This document shows, one piece after another, positions 1-6,187 of a stretch of DNA of 6,838 nt. The DNA is taken from contig CALCJD010000142.1 of NCBI GenBank assembly GCA_937960895.1, forward strand, positions 1-6,838, given 5' to 3'. The position numbers and the translations under genes were made by a program. The stretch's first letter is position 1. Each line of letters opens with the position of its first letter. Below the pieces are notes generated by a model, which searched no databases, had not been told where the DNA came from, and saw nothing but the letters and a program-made list of their open reading frames with translations. This DNA comes from an uncultured Spartobacteria bacterium. Its GTDB lineage: Bacteria; Verrucomicrobiota; Verrucomicrobiia; Chthoniobacterales; Terrimicrobiaceae.

Positions 1-3
1 GGG

Positions 4-1284
4 TTAGGCCGCGGTGTTTGCAGTCAGTTTTTCGTCGGCATCGACGAGTTCCTGCCAGAGCTTTTTGTAGTTGGGCTCGTAGCGCTGGTCCTGGAAGTCG
101 AGCATGCGGATGCGTTGGGCGACGATTTCCTGCACGCGGGGCGCGAGTTCCTGCCAGGTTTCCCGCAGGAGGCGCAGGGCGCCCGGTTCGCGGTCCCAGA
201 GCACGGCATAGGAATCGATGAATTCCGCCGCATAGTTGGGTTCCGCCCGGTCGTTGGGATGCCAGATGTTGCGGGGGGGCTCCGGTTCCTCCAGGAGCAT
301 GGGGGCGATGTAGAGGTTCTTCAGGATGCCTTCGCGATATTTCGCCTTGGCTTCCGTCTCCATTCCGCAGAGGGAAAGGGTGAGCGCCCAGCCGAAGGAA
401 AAGGACGGCTCGATGTAATCGCCGGCATAGTCCTTCTCGTAGCGTTCAAAAAACGCGGCGGCGGCCTCCGGTTCCTCGGCCAGCAGACGGAGAAGCGGAA
501 TGAAAAACCGCACCCCCTGGTTGTCCCGCTTGTTGAGCTCGAGGAGTCGCTCGAACTGGCCGGCGGCGCGGCCGTGGTGGCCTTGGTGCCAGAGGGTCAT
601 GGCCCGTCCATAGAGGGCCCGCAGCACCGGCCGCGTCTCGGGTTCGTTCCACCAATCCGGATTGAGCCCCTGCCAGCGCGGCATTTCGCGGGCGATGAGT
701 TCCTCGTAGGCGGCGAGGCAATTTTTCCAGTTGCCGTTCTGAAACGCGATGTCGGCCAGCTCGATGCGGGCGGCCGCGCAGTCGGGATCGTTTTCGAGGG
801 CAAGGCGGAGCAGGGCGACCTTTTTCTGCGACGAACGAATGCGCAGGGCCGTGTTGACCAGTCCGCGGGCGACTTCCCTGCGGTCGGGCAGTTCCCTGTT
901 GTCCTTGGAAAAACGGAGCACCACCGTGCGGGTGAGCGCGCGGAAGGCGGCGGGGAGGTCCTGGTCGAAACGCTGGAAGCGGATGTCGACCTGGTGTTCC
1001 TCCGAGAAGGTTCTCCAGGCCTCCTCATCCCAATCCTCGCTTTCACAAACCGCGAGGCGGTCGGGCGGACCGAGCCGGTCGAAGAGGCGCACGAGGTAAT
1101 TTTCCACCCGGGCCTGGTCCAGTTCTTCGAGAATTTCCGGGGCGGCGAGCGGAGTGCCGGTGGGATCGCAGATGATGAGGAGGGTGGGAAGAAAGTAGTC
1201 CCTTCCGGCGCCGGGAACCGGTTCTTCGAGGTCGACCCAGTAGACGAACCACGTGGTCTTGGATGATCGGACCGGCTGGATCAC
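4..1284 (-). CDS. TPR-repeat protein of unknown function, coupled to the upstream exonuclease gene
   Basis: A 426-residue protein read from a GTG start to a TAA stop. I chose GTG at 1284 because a perfect GGAGGT Shine-Dalgarno (minus strand, 1299-1294) lies 9 bases upstream and the start overlaps the exonuclease stop as GTGA. Reading further upstream would run deep into the exonuclease gene in another frame. Seen: an N-terminal region of about 125 residues with a Trp/Tyr-rich strand and a hydrophobic stretch (about residues 11-40), then helical TPR-like pairs at about 152-200 (alanines and N-x-G-N-W turns), 222-256 (ending LLELNKRDNQGVRFF) and 293-330. There is no signal peptide or membrane segment, so it is probably cytoplasmic. 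The 'LELN..DNQG' segment resembles TPR proteins related to ST7/SEC-C-associated families, and the N-terminus loosely recalls DUF6930-like domains; both are from memory. Function unknown; TPRs suggest a protein-binding scaffold, perhaps for the exonuclease. Confidence 0.75.
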   Translation of the reverse strand: MIQPVRSSKTTWFVYWVDLEEPVPGAGRDYFLPTLLIICDPTGTPLAAPEILEELDQARVENYLVRLFDRLGPPDRLAVCESEDWDEEAWRTFSEEHQVDIRFQRFDQDLPAAFRALTRTVVLRFSKDNRELPDRREVARGLVNTALRIRSSQKKVALLRLALENDPDCAAARIELADIAFQNGNWKNCLAAYEELIAREMPRWQGLNPDWWNEPETRPVLRALYGRAMTLWHQGHHGRAAGQFERLLELNKRDNQGVRFFIPLLRLLAEEPEAAAAFFERYEKDYAGDYIEPSFSFGWALTLSLCGMETEAKAKYREGILKNLYIAPMLLEEPEPPRNIWHPNDRAEPNYAAEFIDSYAVLWDREPGALRLLRETWQELAPRVQEIVAQRIRMLDFQDQRYEPNYKKLWQELVDADEKLTANTAA

Positions 1285-1817
1285 GCCCAGGTCACCTCCA
1301 TGCGTTGCCGGCGTCCGGAACGGTCCGTGTAAAAGAGCTCGCGATGTTTCGAACCGTGTTCGTGCACCATGCGGGTGACCTTCACGTCGAAGCAGCAGTA
1401 TTCGGCGATCTCCATCAGTTTTCCTTCGCGCCACCAGCGGATGGCGTCAAGGCCCTCCGCGATCTTGCCGACTCCGAGCGTGCCCTGGGCGACGTCCTCC
1501 AGCTTGAGGCGGTGTCCAACGGCCTTTTCCACTTCGAGGAGGAGATCCAGGGTGGGAAGGTGATGGGGAAGATCGAGGATGGTGTAGCCCATAAGGACCT
1601 CGTAATCGAACCCTAGGATGTTGTAGCCCACCACGAGGTCGGCCCGCTGCAGGCGCGCAATGAGGTCGCCGGCGCGCTTTTCGGAAAAAATTTCGTAACG
1701 GTTTTCGGCCGTGCTGTAGGTGACTCCGACCGACATGCCCATTTCCGCCTTCCGGTCCCAGCCGCCGACATCATTGGCGGTGCGCTGCGTTTCCAGATCG
1801 AAGTAGACGATGTCCAT
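1281..1817 (-). CDS. DEDD-type 3'-5' exonuclease / ribonuclease H-like domain protein
   Basis: A 178-residue single-domain protein resembling the RNase H-like (YprB/RNase_H_2-type) exonucleases. Such enzymes remove nucleotides from 3' ends with two metal ions held by four acidic residues. Seen: motif I D7-L-E9-T; motif II GYNILGFD with D71; motif III Y140-C-C-F-D144 (Y-x3-D). Together these give a complete D-E-D-D set. Family-like segments between them include LPTLDLLLEV (about 88-97), GHRLKLEDVA and the IRWWREGKL stretch near 126-134. In other genomes a similar domain can be attached to helicases; here it stands alone. I start at ATG 1817; a TTG codon directly before it (1820) is a possible alternative. 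No Shine-Dalgarno is visible (CCTTCCCTTTG precedes ATG). The stop overlaps the GTG of the following TPR gene, implying translational coupling. Substrate (DNA or RNA) cannot be told from sequence. Confidence 0.82.
   Translation of the reverse strand: MDIVYFDLETQRTANDVGGWDRKAEMGMSVGVTYSTAENRYEIFSEKRAGDLIARLQRADLVVGYNILGFDYEVLMGYTILDLPHHLPTLDLLLEVEKAVGHRLKLEDVAQGTLGVGKIAEGLDAIRWWREGKLMEIAEYCCFDVKVTRMVHEHGSKHRELFYTDRSGRRQRMEVTWA
1294..1299 (-). promoter_or_regulatory. Shine-Dalgarno site that fixes the TPR gene start
   Basis: GGAGGT on the minus strand, nine bases before the GTG at 1284 and inside the last codons of the exonuclease gene. It is a perfect anti-16S match and one of only two strong ones in the window. 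It supports the GTG start and re-initiation or coupled translation at the GTGA overlap. Confidence 0.8.
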
Positions 1818-1876
1818 CAAAGGGAAGGCAGAATCCGTGAAAGCGGGGATGAATTCAAGAGTGCGGGCGAGCGAAC

Positions 1877-2368
1877 TCAGTCGCGGAAGTTGTTGAAGGC
1901 GAGGCTCACGTCAAAATCCCTGCCCCGCAGGGCGGCGATGACCTTTTGCAGGTCGTCCTTCTTGGCCCCGGTCACCCGGATTTTGCGGTCCTGCAGGGCC
2001 GCCTGAACCTTCAGGCCCAGATCCTTGATGAAACGGATGATCTCCTTGGCCTTGTCGCCGTCGATGCCCTGTTTGATCGCGAGTTCCTGGCGGGAGTGGC
2101 CGAGAGGGGAAATGTCGGGATCCTTCTGGTCGACATTGCGCAGGTCCACGTTGCGTTTGGCGAGTTTGGCGATGACGATTTCGCGCAGTCCCTTGAGGCG
2201 GGCTCCGTCGTCGATCGCGAGAAGGATGGAGCCGGACTTGGGATCAATGGAGATCGTGGCGGTGGCTCCCTTGAAGTCGAAGCGGCCGGCCAGTTCCTTC
2301 TGGGCCTGGTCGACGGCATTCTTGACCTCCATGCGGTTCACTTCGGAAACAATGTCGAACGAGGGCAT
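1877..2368 (-). CDS. yajQ: YajQ family nucleotide / cyclic-di-GMP-binding protein
   Basis: A 163-residue protein matching the YajQ family over its full length (family members are about 160-165 residues). Seen: the signature N-terminus MPSFDIVSEV, the FDFKG segment (about 31-35), the central KQGIDGDKAKEIIRFIKD helix, the KVQAALQDRKIRVTG strand pair, KKDDLQKVIAALR, and the characteristic end FNNFRD. Known for the family: two ferredoxin-like domains; E. coli YajQ was reported to bind nucleotides, and Xanthomonas YajQ binds cyclic-di-GMP and acts with a transcription factor. Whether this copy binds cyclic-di-GMP is not visible. The ATG at 2368 is supported by the conserved MPSFD start although no clear Shine-Dalgarno precedes it. 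It lies 103 bases after tatD and 56-59 bases before the exonuclease gene, same strand, so it could be read from a shared transcript. Confidence 0.96.
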   Translation of the reverse strand: MPSFDIVSEVNRMEVKNAVDQAQKELAGRFDFKGATATISIDPKSGSILLAIDDGARLKGLREIVIAKLAKRNVDLRNVDQKDPDISPLGHSRQELAIKQGIDGDKAKEIIRFIKDLGLKVQAALQDRKIRVTGAKKDDLQKVIAALRGRDFDVSLAFNNFRD

Positions 2369-2389
2369 GCCCCGAGGATGCCGCGGAAG

Positions 2390-2413
2390 CGGCCCGGCTG
2401 CAATACCGGGCCG
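2390..2413. repeat. GC-rich perfect hairpin in the tatD-yajQ spacer
   Basis: An inverted repeat CGGCCCGG / CCGGGCCG, eight perfect base pairs around an eight-base loop (CTGCAATA). A second, overlapping small hairpin, CCGGAT / ATCCGG with a seven-base loop, spans 2411-2429, so the two structures would compete. Neither is followed by a T-run on either strand, so I do not call an intrinsic terminator; it may be an mRNA-stabilising or processing structure between tatD and yajQ. Confidence 0.5.
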
Positions 2414-2471
2414 GATCGGAAAAATCCGGGAACGGATCCCCCCCCTTCCTGCGCGGAACCGGGCGGCGGGC

Positions 2472-3329
2472 TCAGTGCGGATTCAGCCGGAAAAATGCCT
2501 CCGCCGTGCGGGTCGTTTGTTCGGCCACGTCCTCAAGGCGGAGTCCGCGGATTTCCGCGATTTTTTCCGCCACGAGCCGGGTGTGCCAGGGCTCGCAACG
2601 TTTGCCGCGGTGGGGCGTGGGAGCCAGATAGGGACAATCCGTTTCGACCATGAAACGGCCTTCCGGCAGGGAGGCGACGGTTTCGCGGACGAGCGCGGCG
2701 TTCTTGAACGTCACGATGCCCGTGAAGGAAACGAGGTGTCCCTGGGCGAGGATTTCCGCCGCCTGGTCGGGACGGTTGCCAAAACAGTGGAAAACGCCGC
2801 GGAGTTTGCCGGCGTAGGGAGCCAGAATGGCGATCGTGTCGTCCCAGGCGTCGCGCTGGTGGATCACCACATTCAGACCGAGCTCCACGGCCAGATCGAG
2901 CTGCATGCGGAAGGCGTCCGCCTGCGCGTCCCGATAGGCGCCGTCCATGACGGAGGCCGCCACGTCGGCCGGGGTTTCCGCCTGCAGGGCGGCCATGGCG
3001 GGCGAGCTTTGGGCCTGGGTTTCGCTGGGCAGATGGTGGTAGTCGAGGCCGGTTTCGCCGATGGCCGCCACCTTGGGATGACGGGCCAGCTCCCGCAGGG
3101 CTTCGACAAAATCCTCCGGTTCGTTCTGGACATTGGTGGGATGCACGCCGACGACCGCGTAAACGCCGGCGTGTTTTTCCGCCAGGGCCACGGCCCGGCG
3201 GCTGCTCTCGATGCCGGTGCCGATCGTGATGATGCGCTCGACGCCGGCCTCCCTGGCGCGGTCCAAGACGGCGTCAAAGTCCTCCGCAAAATCGGGATAA
3301 TCGAGATGGGCGTGGGTGTCGATGAGCAT
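2472..3329 (-). CDS. tatD: TatD family metal-dependent deoxyribonuclease/hydrolase
   Basis: A 285-residue TIM-barrel amidohydrolase of the TatD group, which cleaves DNA (3'-5' exonuclease activity in E. coli TatD) with divalent metals in the cytoplasm. Seen metal ligands: H6 and H8 (DTHAHLD), E92 (GETGLDY), H157 (VIHQRDA), H181 (FHCFG) and D231 (VETDCPYLAP), plus the usual PHRGKRCEPWH loop near 239-249. All key residues are intact. The start at MLIDTHAHLD is the canonical family start; no Shine-Dalgarno precedes it (CTCCCCACCGCC). Odd: between GLDY (94-97) and the next conserved helix (FRMQLDLA, from 140) there are about 42 residues, whereas familiar TatD proteins have about 10-15, so an Ala/Gln-rich segment of roughly 30 residues seems inserted. 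It could be TatD or a YcfH/YjjV paralogue; these cannot be separated by eye. It is separated from fabH by 107 bases. Confidence 0.95.
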   Translation of the reverse strand: MLIDTHAHLDYPDFAEDFDAVLDRAREAGVERIITIGTGIESSRRAVALAEKHAGVYAVVGVHPTNVQNEPEDFVEALRELARHPKVAAIGETGLDYHHLPSETQAQSSPAMAALQAETPADVAASVMDGAYRDAQADAFRMQLDLAVELGLNVVIHQRDAWDDTIAILAPYAGKLRGVFHCFGNRPDQAAEILAQGHLVSFTGIVTFKNAALVRETVASLPEGRFMVETDCPYLAPTPHRGKRCEPWHTRLVAEKIAEIRGLRLEDVAEQTTRTAEAFFRLNPH

Positions 3330-3354
3330 GGCGGTGGGGAGTTTTGAGAATCGA

Positions 3355-3410
3355 GTTTGTACGTTTTAAGATGGCCTGTCGTGCGGGCGGTGCTCCCGAA
3401 ACTTACAAAC
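3355..3410. repeat. Inverted repeat flanking the fabH-tatD spacer core
   Basis: GTTTGTA (3355-3361) and TACAAAC (3404-3410) are a perfect seven-base inverted repeat separated by 42 bases. A further weak five-base hairpin, CCAAG/CTTGG (3411-3415 with 3424-3428), lies just after fabH and on the minus strand is followed by GTTTGTAAGTTT, loosely terminator-like. The whole 107-base spacer (3330-3436) is more AT-rich than its neighbours, which would suit a promoter or boundary for tatD, but I find no good -35/-10 pair. Confidence 0.3.
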
Positions 3411-3436
3411 CCAAGAGGTGATCCTTGGCTCTTCCC

Positions 3437-4453
3437 TCACCACTGCACGACGGAGCTCGCGTAGGTGAGGCCGCCGCCGAAGACGACCATCAGGATGTAA
3501 TCGCCCTCCTTGAACCGTCCGGTTCGGTTGGCCTCGTCGAGCGCGATGGCCACGGCCGCGGCCGAGGTGTTTCCGTAGCGGTCAAGATTGACGTGAAACT
3601 TGCTCAGCGGCAGGTCGAGACGCTCGGCCAGGGCTTCGATGATGCGGGCGTTGGCCTGGTGCGGGATGATGCAGGTGAGATCGTCGACGGTGAGTCCGCT
3701 GCGGCGGAGGGCCTCCCGTGCGGCCGCAAGCATGGAGGTGACGGCATGCTTGAACGTCTCACGTCCGTTCATGTGGAGGGTGTTGAGCTTCTGGTCGATG
3801 TTCTCCTTGGTCACCGGCAGGGCGCAGCCGCCGCCCGGAATGTGCAGGATGTCGGCGTAGTTGCCGTCGCTGCCCATGTAGGTGGTGATGACGCCGTGGG
3901 AACCCGCCCGGTAGCGCAGGATCGCCGCGCCCGCCCCGTCGCCGAAAAGCACGCAGGTGTTGCGATCCTGCCAGTTGACGATGGAGCTCAGCTTGTCGGC
4001 TCCGATGACGAGAATGGTGTTGCAGGCGTGGTTGGAAATGAACTGCTGCGCGACCTCGATGGCGTAAAGAAAGCCCGAGCAGGCGGCGGAAATGTCAAAG
4101 CACGCCGCGTTCTTGGCGCCGAGAATGCGCTGCACGTGGCAGGCCGTGGAGGGGAAAAACGTGTCGGGCGTGACCGTGGCCACGATGATCAGGTCGATCT
4201 CGGACGCCTTGACCCTGGCCTGCTCCATGGCCCGTTTGGCGGCCTTGGCCGCCATGTGGCTGGTGGTTTCCCCCTCCGCGGCAATGCGGCGTTCCTTGAT
4301 CCCGGTGCGGGTCGTGATCCAGATGTCCGTGGTGTCGACGAGCTTTTCCAGATCGGCATTGCTGAGGACACGCTCCGGAACGTAGCTGCCCGTGCCGATG
4401 ATGGAAACCGTGCGGCTAGGTTGAGGGGAGCGGGTCAGCGGATTGCGCTTCAT
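3437..4453 (-). CDS. fabH: Beta-ketoacyl-ACP synthase III (FabH), initiates fatty acid synthesis
   Basis: FabH condenses an acyl-CoA, usually acetyl-CoA, with malonyl-ACP to form the first beta-ketoacyl-ACP of type II fatty acid synthesis in the cytoplasm. This 338-residue protein carries the full Cys-His-Asn triad: C125 (ISAACSGFLYAI), H265 (IIPHQANARII) and N295 (YGNTSAAA). Other family marks are GTGSYVPERVLSN (20-32), TRTGIKERRIA (48-58), LFGDGAGAAIL (169-179) and the FGGGLTYASSVV end. I start at ATG 4453, which gives about 13-16 residues before the first conserved strand, slightly more than in E. coli. No Shine-Dalgarno is seen; TATCACC precedes the ATG. The first 38 bases overlap the 3' end of plsX in another frame, consistent with one transcript and coupled translation. 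One position commonly Glu (D-E-W) is Ile here (D43-I44-W45). Starter-unit preference cannot be read from the sequence. Confidence 0.97.
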   Translation of the reverse strand: MKRNPLTRSPQPSRTVSIIGTGSYVPERVLSNADLEKLVDTTDIWITTRTGIKERRIAAEGETTSHMAAKAAKRAMEQARVKASEIDLIIVATVTPDTFFPSTACHVQRILGAKNAACFDISAACSGFLYAIEVAQQFISNHACNTILVIGADKLSSIVNWQDRNTCVLFGDGAGAAILRYRAGSHGVITTYMGSDGNYADILHIPGGGCALPVTKENIDQKLNTLHMNGRETFKHAVTSMLAAAREALRRSGLTVDDLTCIIPHQANARIIEALAERLDLPLSKFHVNLDRYGNTSAAAVAIALDEANRTGRFKEGDYILMVVFGGGLTYASSVVQW

Positions 4454-5453
4454 GGTGATACGACGCAGTGGCCTCGACGATGCGGGAGTTGATTTTTTGG
4501 GTGACGAATTCGCGGGCGACGCGGATGGCATTCTTGATGGCCACGGGCGATGAATTTCCGTGGGCCTTGATGCAGATGCCGTTCACGCCCAGAAGAGGGC
4601 TGCCGCCGTATTCATCCGCACTGATGCGTTTTTTGATGGAAAGAAACGCGCCTTTGGCCAGCCAGGCGCCCAAGGCCCGGACGGGGGAGCTGGTCAGCTC
4701 GCGTTTCAGCCATCCGAGCAGCGACTTGGCGAGGCCCTCGATGGTTTTCAGAACGATGTTGCCGACGAAGCCGTCACAGACGACCACGTCGAGCGATTCC
4801 CGAAAGAGGGCATGGCCCTCGGTGTTTCCGGCAAAATTGATCGGTGCCTGGGCCAGCAGCTGGAAACATTCCTTCGTGAACTCATTGCCCTTGGAGTCCT
4901 CCGTGCCGATGGACATGAGGCCCACCCGGGGATTGGAACGGCCCATGATTTCCCGGGCGTAAATGCTGCCCATGATCGCATAGTCCCGGACGTGTTCGGG
5001 GGTGGCGTCGATGTTGGCGCCGGCGTCCAGCAGCAGGAAACCGCCCCTTTCCGTGGGAATGACCACAGCCAGCCCCGGCCGGTGAATGCCCGGGAGCGTG
5101 CGCAATTTGATGGTGGCGGCGGCGACCAAAGCACCGGTGTGCCCGGCGGACACGACGGCATCCACTTCGCCGGCCTTGACCAGATCCACAGCCCGGCTGA
5201 CCGAGGAATCCTTCTTGCGCCGAACGCTGTCAATGGCGGCGTCATTCATCTCCACCACCTGGGAGGCGTGGAGAATGGTGACGCGGTCCTCGAGTCCGGA
5301 AAAGTCGTGCCGCGCCATTTCTGCGCGGACTTTTGCTTCATCGCCCACCAGGACGACGGTAAAATCGGAATATTCGCGCAGGGCCTGGAGGACGCCGGCC
5401 ACAGGATTGACCGGGGCGAAATCCCCGCCCATGGCATCGAGGGCGATCCTCAT
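4416..5453 (-). CDS. plsX: Phosphate acyltransferase PlsX (acyl-ACP:phosphate)
   Basis: PlsX converts acyl-ACP and inorganic phosphate to acyl-phosphate, the donor used by the membrane enzyme PlsY to make lysophosphatidic acid, the first step of phospholipid synthesis. The 345-residue length is normal. Seen family motifs in order: LDAMGGD (5-11) at the very start, SAGHTGA (102-108), LLDAGAN (141-147), IGTEDSKGN (182-190), CDGFVGN (226-232), YGGSPLLGVNG (282-292) and KAHG (296-299). There is no signal peptide; PlsX is typically a peripheral membrane enzyme. The ATG at 5453 lies six bases after the rpmF TAG; only weak AGG triplets sit upstream within rpmF, so translation is probably coupled to rpmF. 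The last dozen or so residues, after the conserved core, overlap fabH and look poorly constrained (SYHHEAQSADPLPST). Confidence 0.98.
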   Translation of the reverse strand: MRIALDAMGGDFAPVNPVAGVLQALREYSDFTVVLVGDEAKVRAEMARHDFSGLEDRVTILHASQVVEMNDAAIDSVRRKKDSSVSRAVDLVKAGEVDAVVSAGHTGALVAAATIKLRTLPGIHRPGLAVVIPTERGGFLLLDAGANIDATPEHVRDYAIMGSIYAREIMGRSNPRVGLMSIGTEDSKGNEFTKECFQLLAQAPINFAGNTEGHALFRESLDVVVCDGFVGNIVLKTIEGLAKSLLGWLKRELTSSPVRALGAWLAKGAFLSIKKRISADEYGGSPLLGVNGICIKAHGNSSPVAIKNAIRVAREFVTQKINSRIVEATASYHHEAQSADPLPST

Positions 5454-5459
5454 TGCGAC

Positions 5460-5642
5460 CTAGCCTGCGTCAACCGTCAGAACCTGGCGCTCCTTGTAAT
5501 AGCCGCAGGACGGGCAGGCCACGTGGGCGCGGACGGCTCCGCCGCATTGCGGGCATTTGGAAAGTTTCGGGGCGTGCCAGCGGTTGGCCGCCTTGCGGGT
5601 GCGCAGGCGCATCTTCGAGGTTTTACGTTTGGGAACTCCCAT
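5460..5642 (-). CDS. rpmF: Large ribosomal subunit protein L32 (zinc-ribbon form)
   Basis: A 60-residue basic protein of the 50S subunit. Seen: the hallmark N-terminus GVPKRKTSKMR (2-12), an Arg/Lys-rich RNA-binding stretch to about residue 26, and a complete four-cysteine zinc ribbon, C30-x2-C33 and C43-x2-C46, in KCPQCGG and ACPSCGYYK. The latter runs into the usual YYKERQVL end. The intact cysteines make this the zinc-binding (C+) version; zinc dependence is an inference from the family. Start ATG 5642 is fixed by the conserved terminus. It begins 19 bases after yceD and ends six bases before plsX, the standard yceD-rpmF-plsX order. No Shine-Dalgarno is evident (CTTTGACCT before ATG), so expression may depend on the upstream ORF or an unstructured leader. 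Confidence 0.97.
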   Translation of the reverse strand: MGVPKRKTSKMRLRTRKAANRWHAPKLSKCPQCGGAVRAHVACPSCGYYKERQVLTVDAG

Positions 5643-5661
5643 AGGTCAAAGATTGGATTGG

Positions 5662-6117
5662 TCAGTTGTCGGTCTTTAGTTGGTCCAGAGCGTTCCATGC
5701 GCTCGCGCCGGGAGACGGTGAGGAATCGGCAGGCGCCTGCGGAAAGCTGGCTGAACACGTTTTGCGTCCTTCCGCATCACATCGCGGATAGGCGGGAAGG
5801 GCAAGCTGAATATCCTCCCGCACTTCCTCGGAAAAGTCAACCAACTCCGGCCCCTCCAGTTGCTTTTGCAGGGCAAACTCGGGGACACGCAACTCGGTTT
5901 CGAAATCCTCCAGGCATGCAACGCAACGCAACCGGACTTTCACCGCCAGGTGGCCGGTTGCGAAGATCCCGCCGTCGGAAATGCCGACATCGAGGGAGTA
6001 TTCCACCGGCGAAAGGGCGGTGGCGCCGGCCTCCTCCAGCCCGACGTAGGCGGCGTCTTCGCTCCCCTCGAGGTGGAGGGTGTGGCCTTCCGGAATCTGA
6101 CGCAGATGAACTTTCAT
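5662..6117 (-). CDS. yceD: YceD/DUF177 family protein, linked to 23S rRNA/L32 biogenesis
   Basis: A 151-residue protein of the YceD (DUF177) family, almost always encoded directly before rpmF as it is here. Seen: C65-V-A-C68 after a beta-rich N-terminal half, the conserved helix EEVREDIQLALP (97-108), Pro-Arg-Cys with C113, a later C121, and a C-terminal SAWNALDQLK segment (139-148) equivalent to the 'W..L..L' tail of relatives. Known for the family: YceD homologues are implicated in 23S rRNA processing or accumulation and in plants in chloroplast rRNA; the biochemical role is not settled. The cysteines suggest a small metal site, but the second pair (C113, C121) is spaced more widely than the usual C-x(n)-C-x2-C end, so metal binding is uncertain. 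ATG 6117 has no Shine-Dalgarno and sits ten bases after a GC-rich hairpin. Confidence 0.88.
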   Translation of the reverse strand: MKVHLRQIPEGHTLHLEGSEDAAYVGLEEAGATALSPVEYSLDVGISDGGIFATGHLAVKVRLRCVACLEDFETELRVPEFALQKQLEGPELVDFSEEVREDIQLALPAYPRCDAEGRKTCSASFPQAPADSSPSPGASAWNALDQLKTDN

Positions 6118-6127
6118 GGTGACGGTG

Positions 6128-6145
6128 GGCCGGATTTTCCGGGCC
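6128..6145. repeat. GC hairpin in the coaD-yceD spacer
   Basis: GGCC-GG, a five-base loop (ATTTT on the plus strand), CC-G-GGCC: a six-base-pair stem with a single bulged base. On the mRNA strand it ends ten bases before the yceD ATG and is not followed by a U-run, so it is not an intrinsic terminator. It could affect access to the yceD start or mRNA processing; that is inference. Confidence 0.35.
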
Positions 6146-6187
6146 GGGGTCCAATATCCCCCGAAACAGCCGGTCTGAAAACTGAAA

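Noticed and set aside
1285..1434. Fifty-codon upstream extension of the TPR gene
   Set aside because: It overlaps the C-terminal part of the exonuclease gene, is Arg/His/Gly-rich, and the GTG at 1284 has a perfect Shine-Dalgarno.
2390..2429. Intrinsic terminator after tatD
   Set aside because: Stable stems exist but no T-run follows on either strand.
115..3347. Plus-strand open frames opposite the TPR, yajQ and tatD genes (for example 115-1266 and 2025-3347)
   Set aside because: Mirror frames of real genes; His/Gly/Val-rich compositions typical of antisense GC-rich coding DNA, with no motifs.
3425..4492. Plus-strand open frame opposite fabH
   Set aside because: Antisense to a complete FabH with an intact Cys-His-Asn triad; composition is that of a shadow frame.
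4454..4531. Twenty-six-codon upstream extension of fabH
   Set aside because: It lies wholly within plsX, is Ser/Pro/Arg-rich without similarity to FabH, and the ATG at 4453 already gives a normal-length protein.
4560..6122. Long plus-strand open frame of about 520 residues opposite plsX, rpmF and yceD
   Set aside because: It lies antisense to three genes with unmistakable family motifs; the absence of stops is explained by strong G/C at codon third positions. Its translation shows no recognisable domain and becomes Pro/Arg/Gly-rich low-complexity sequence.
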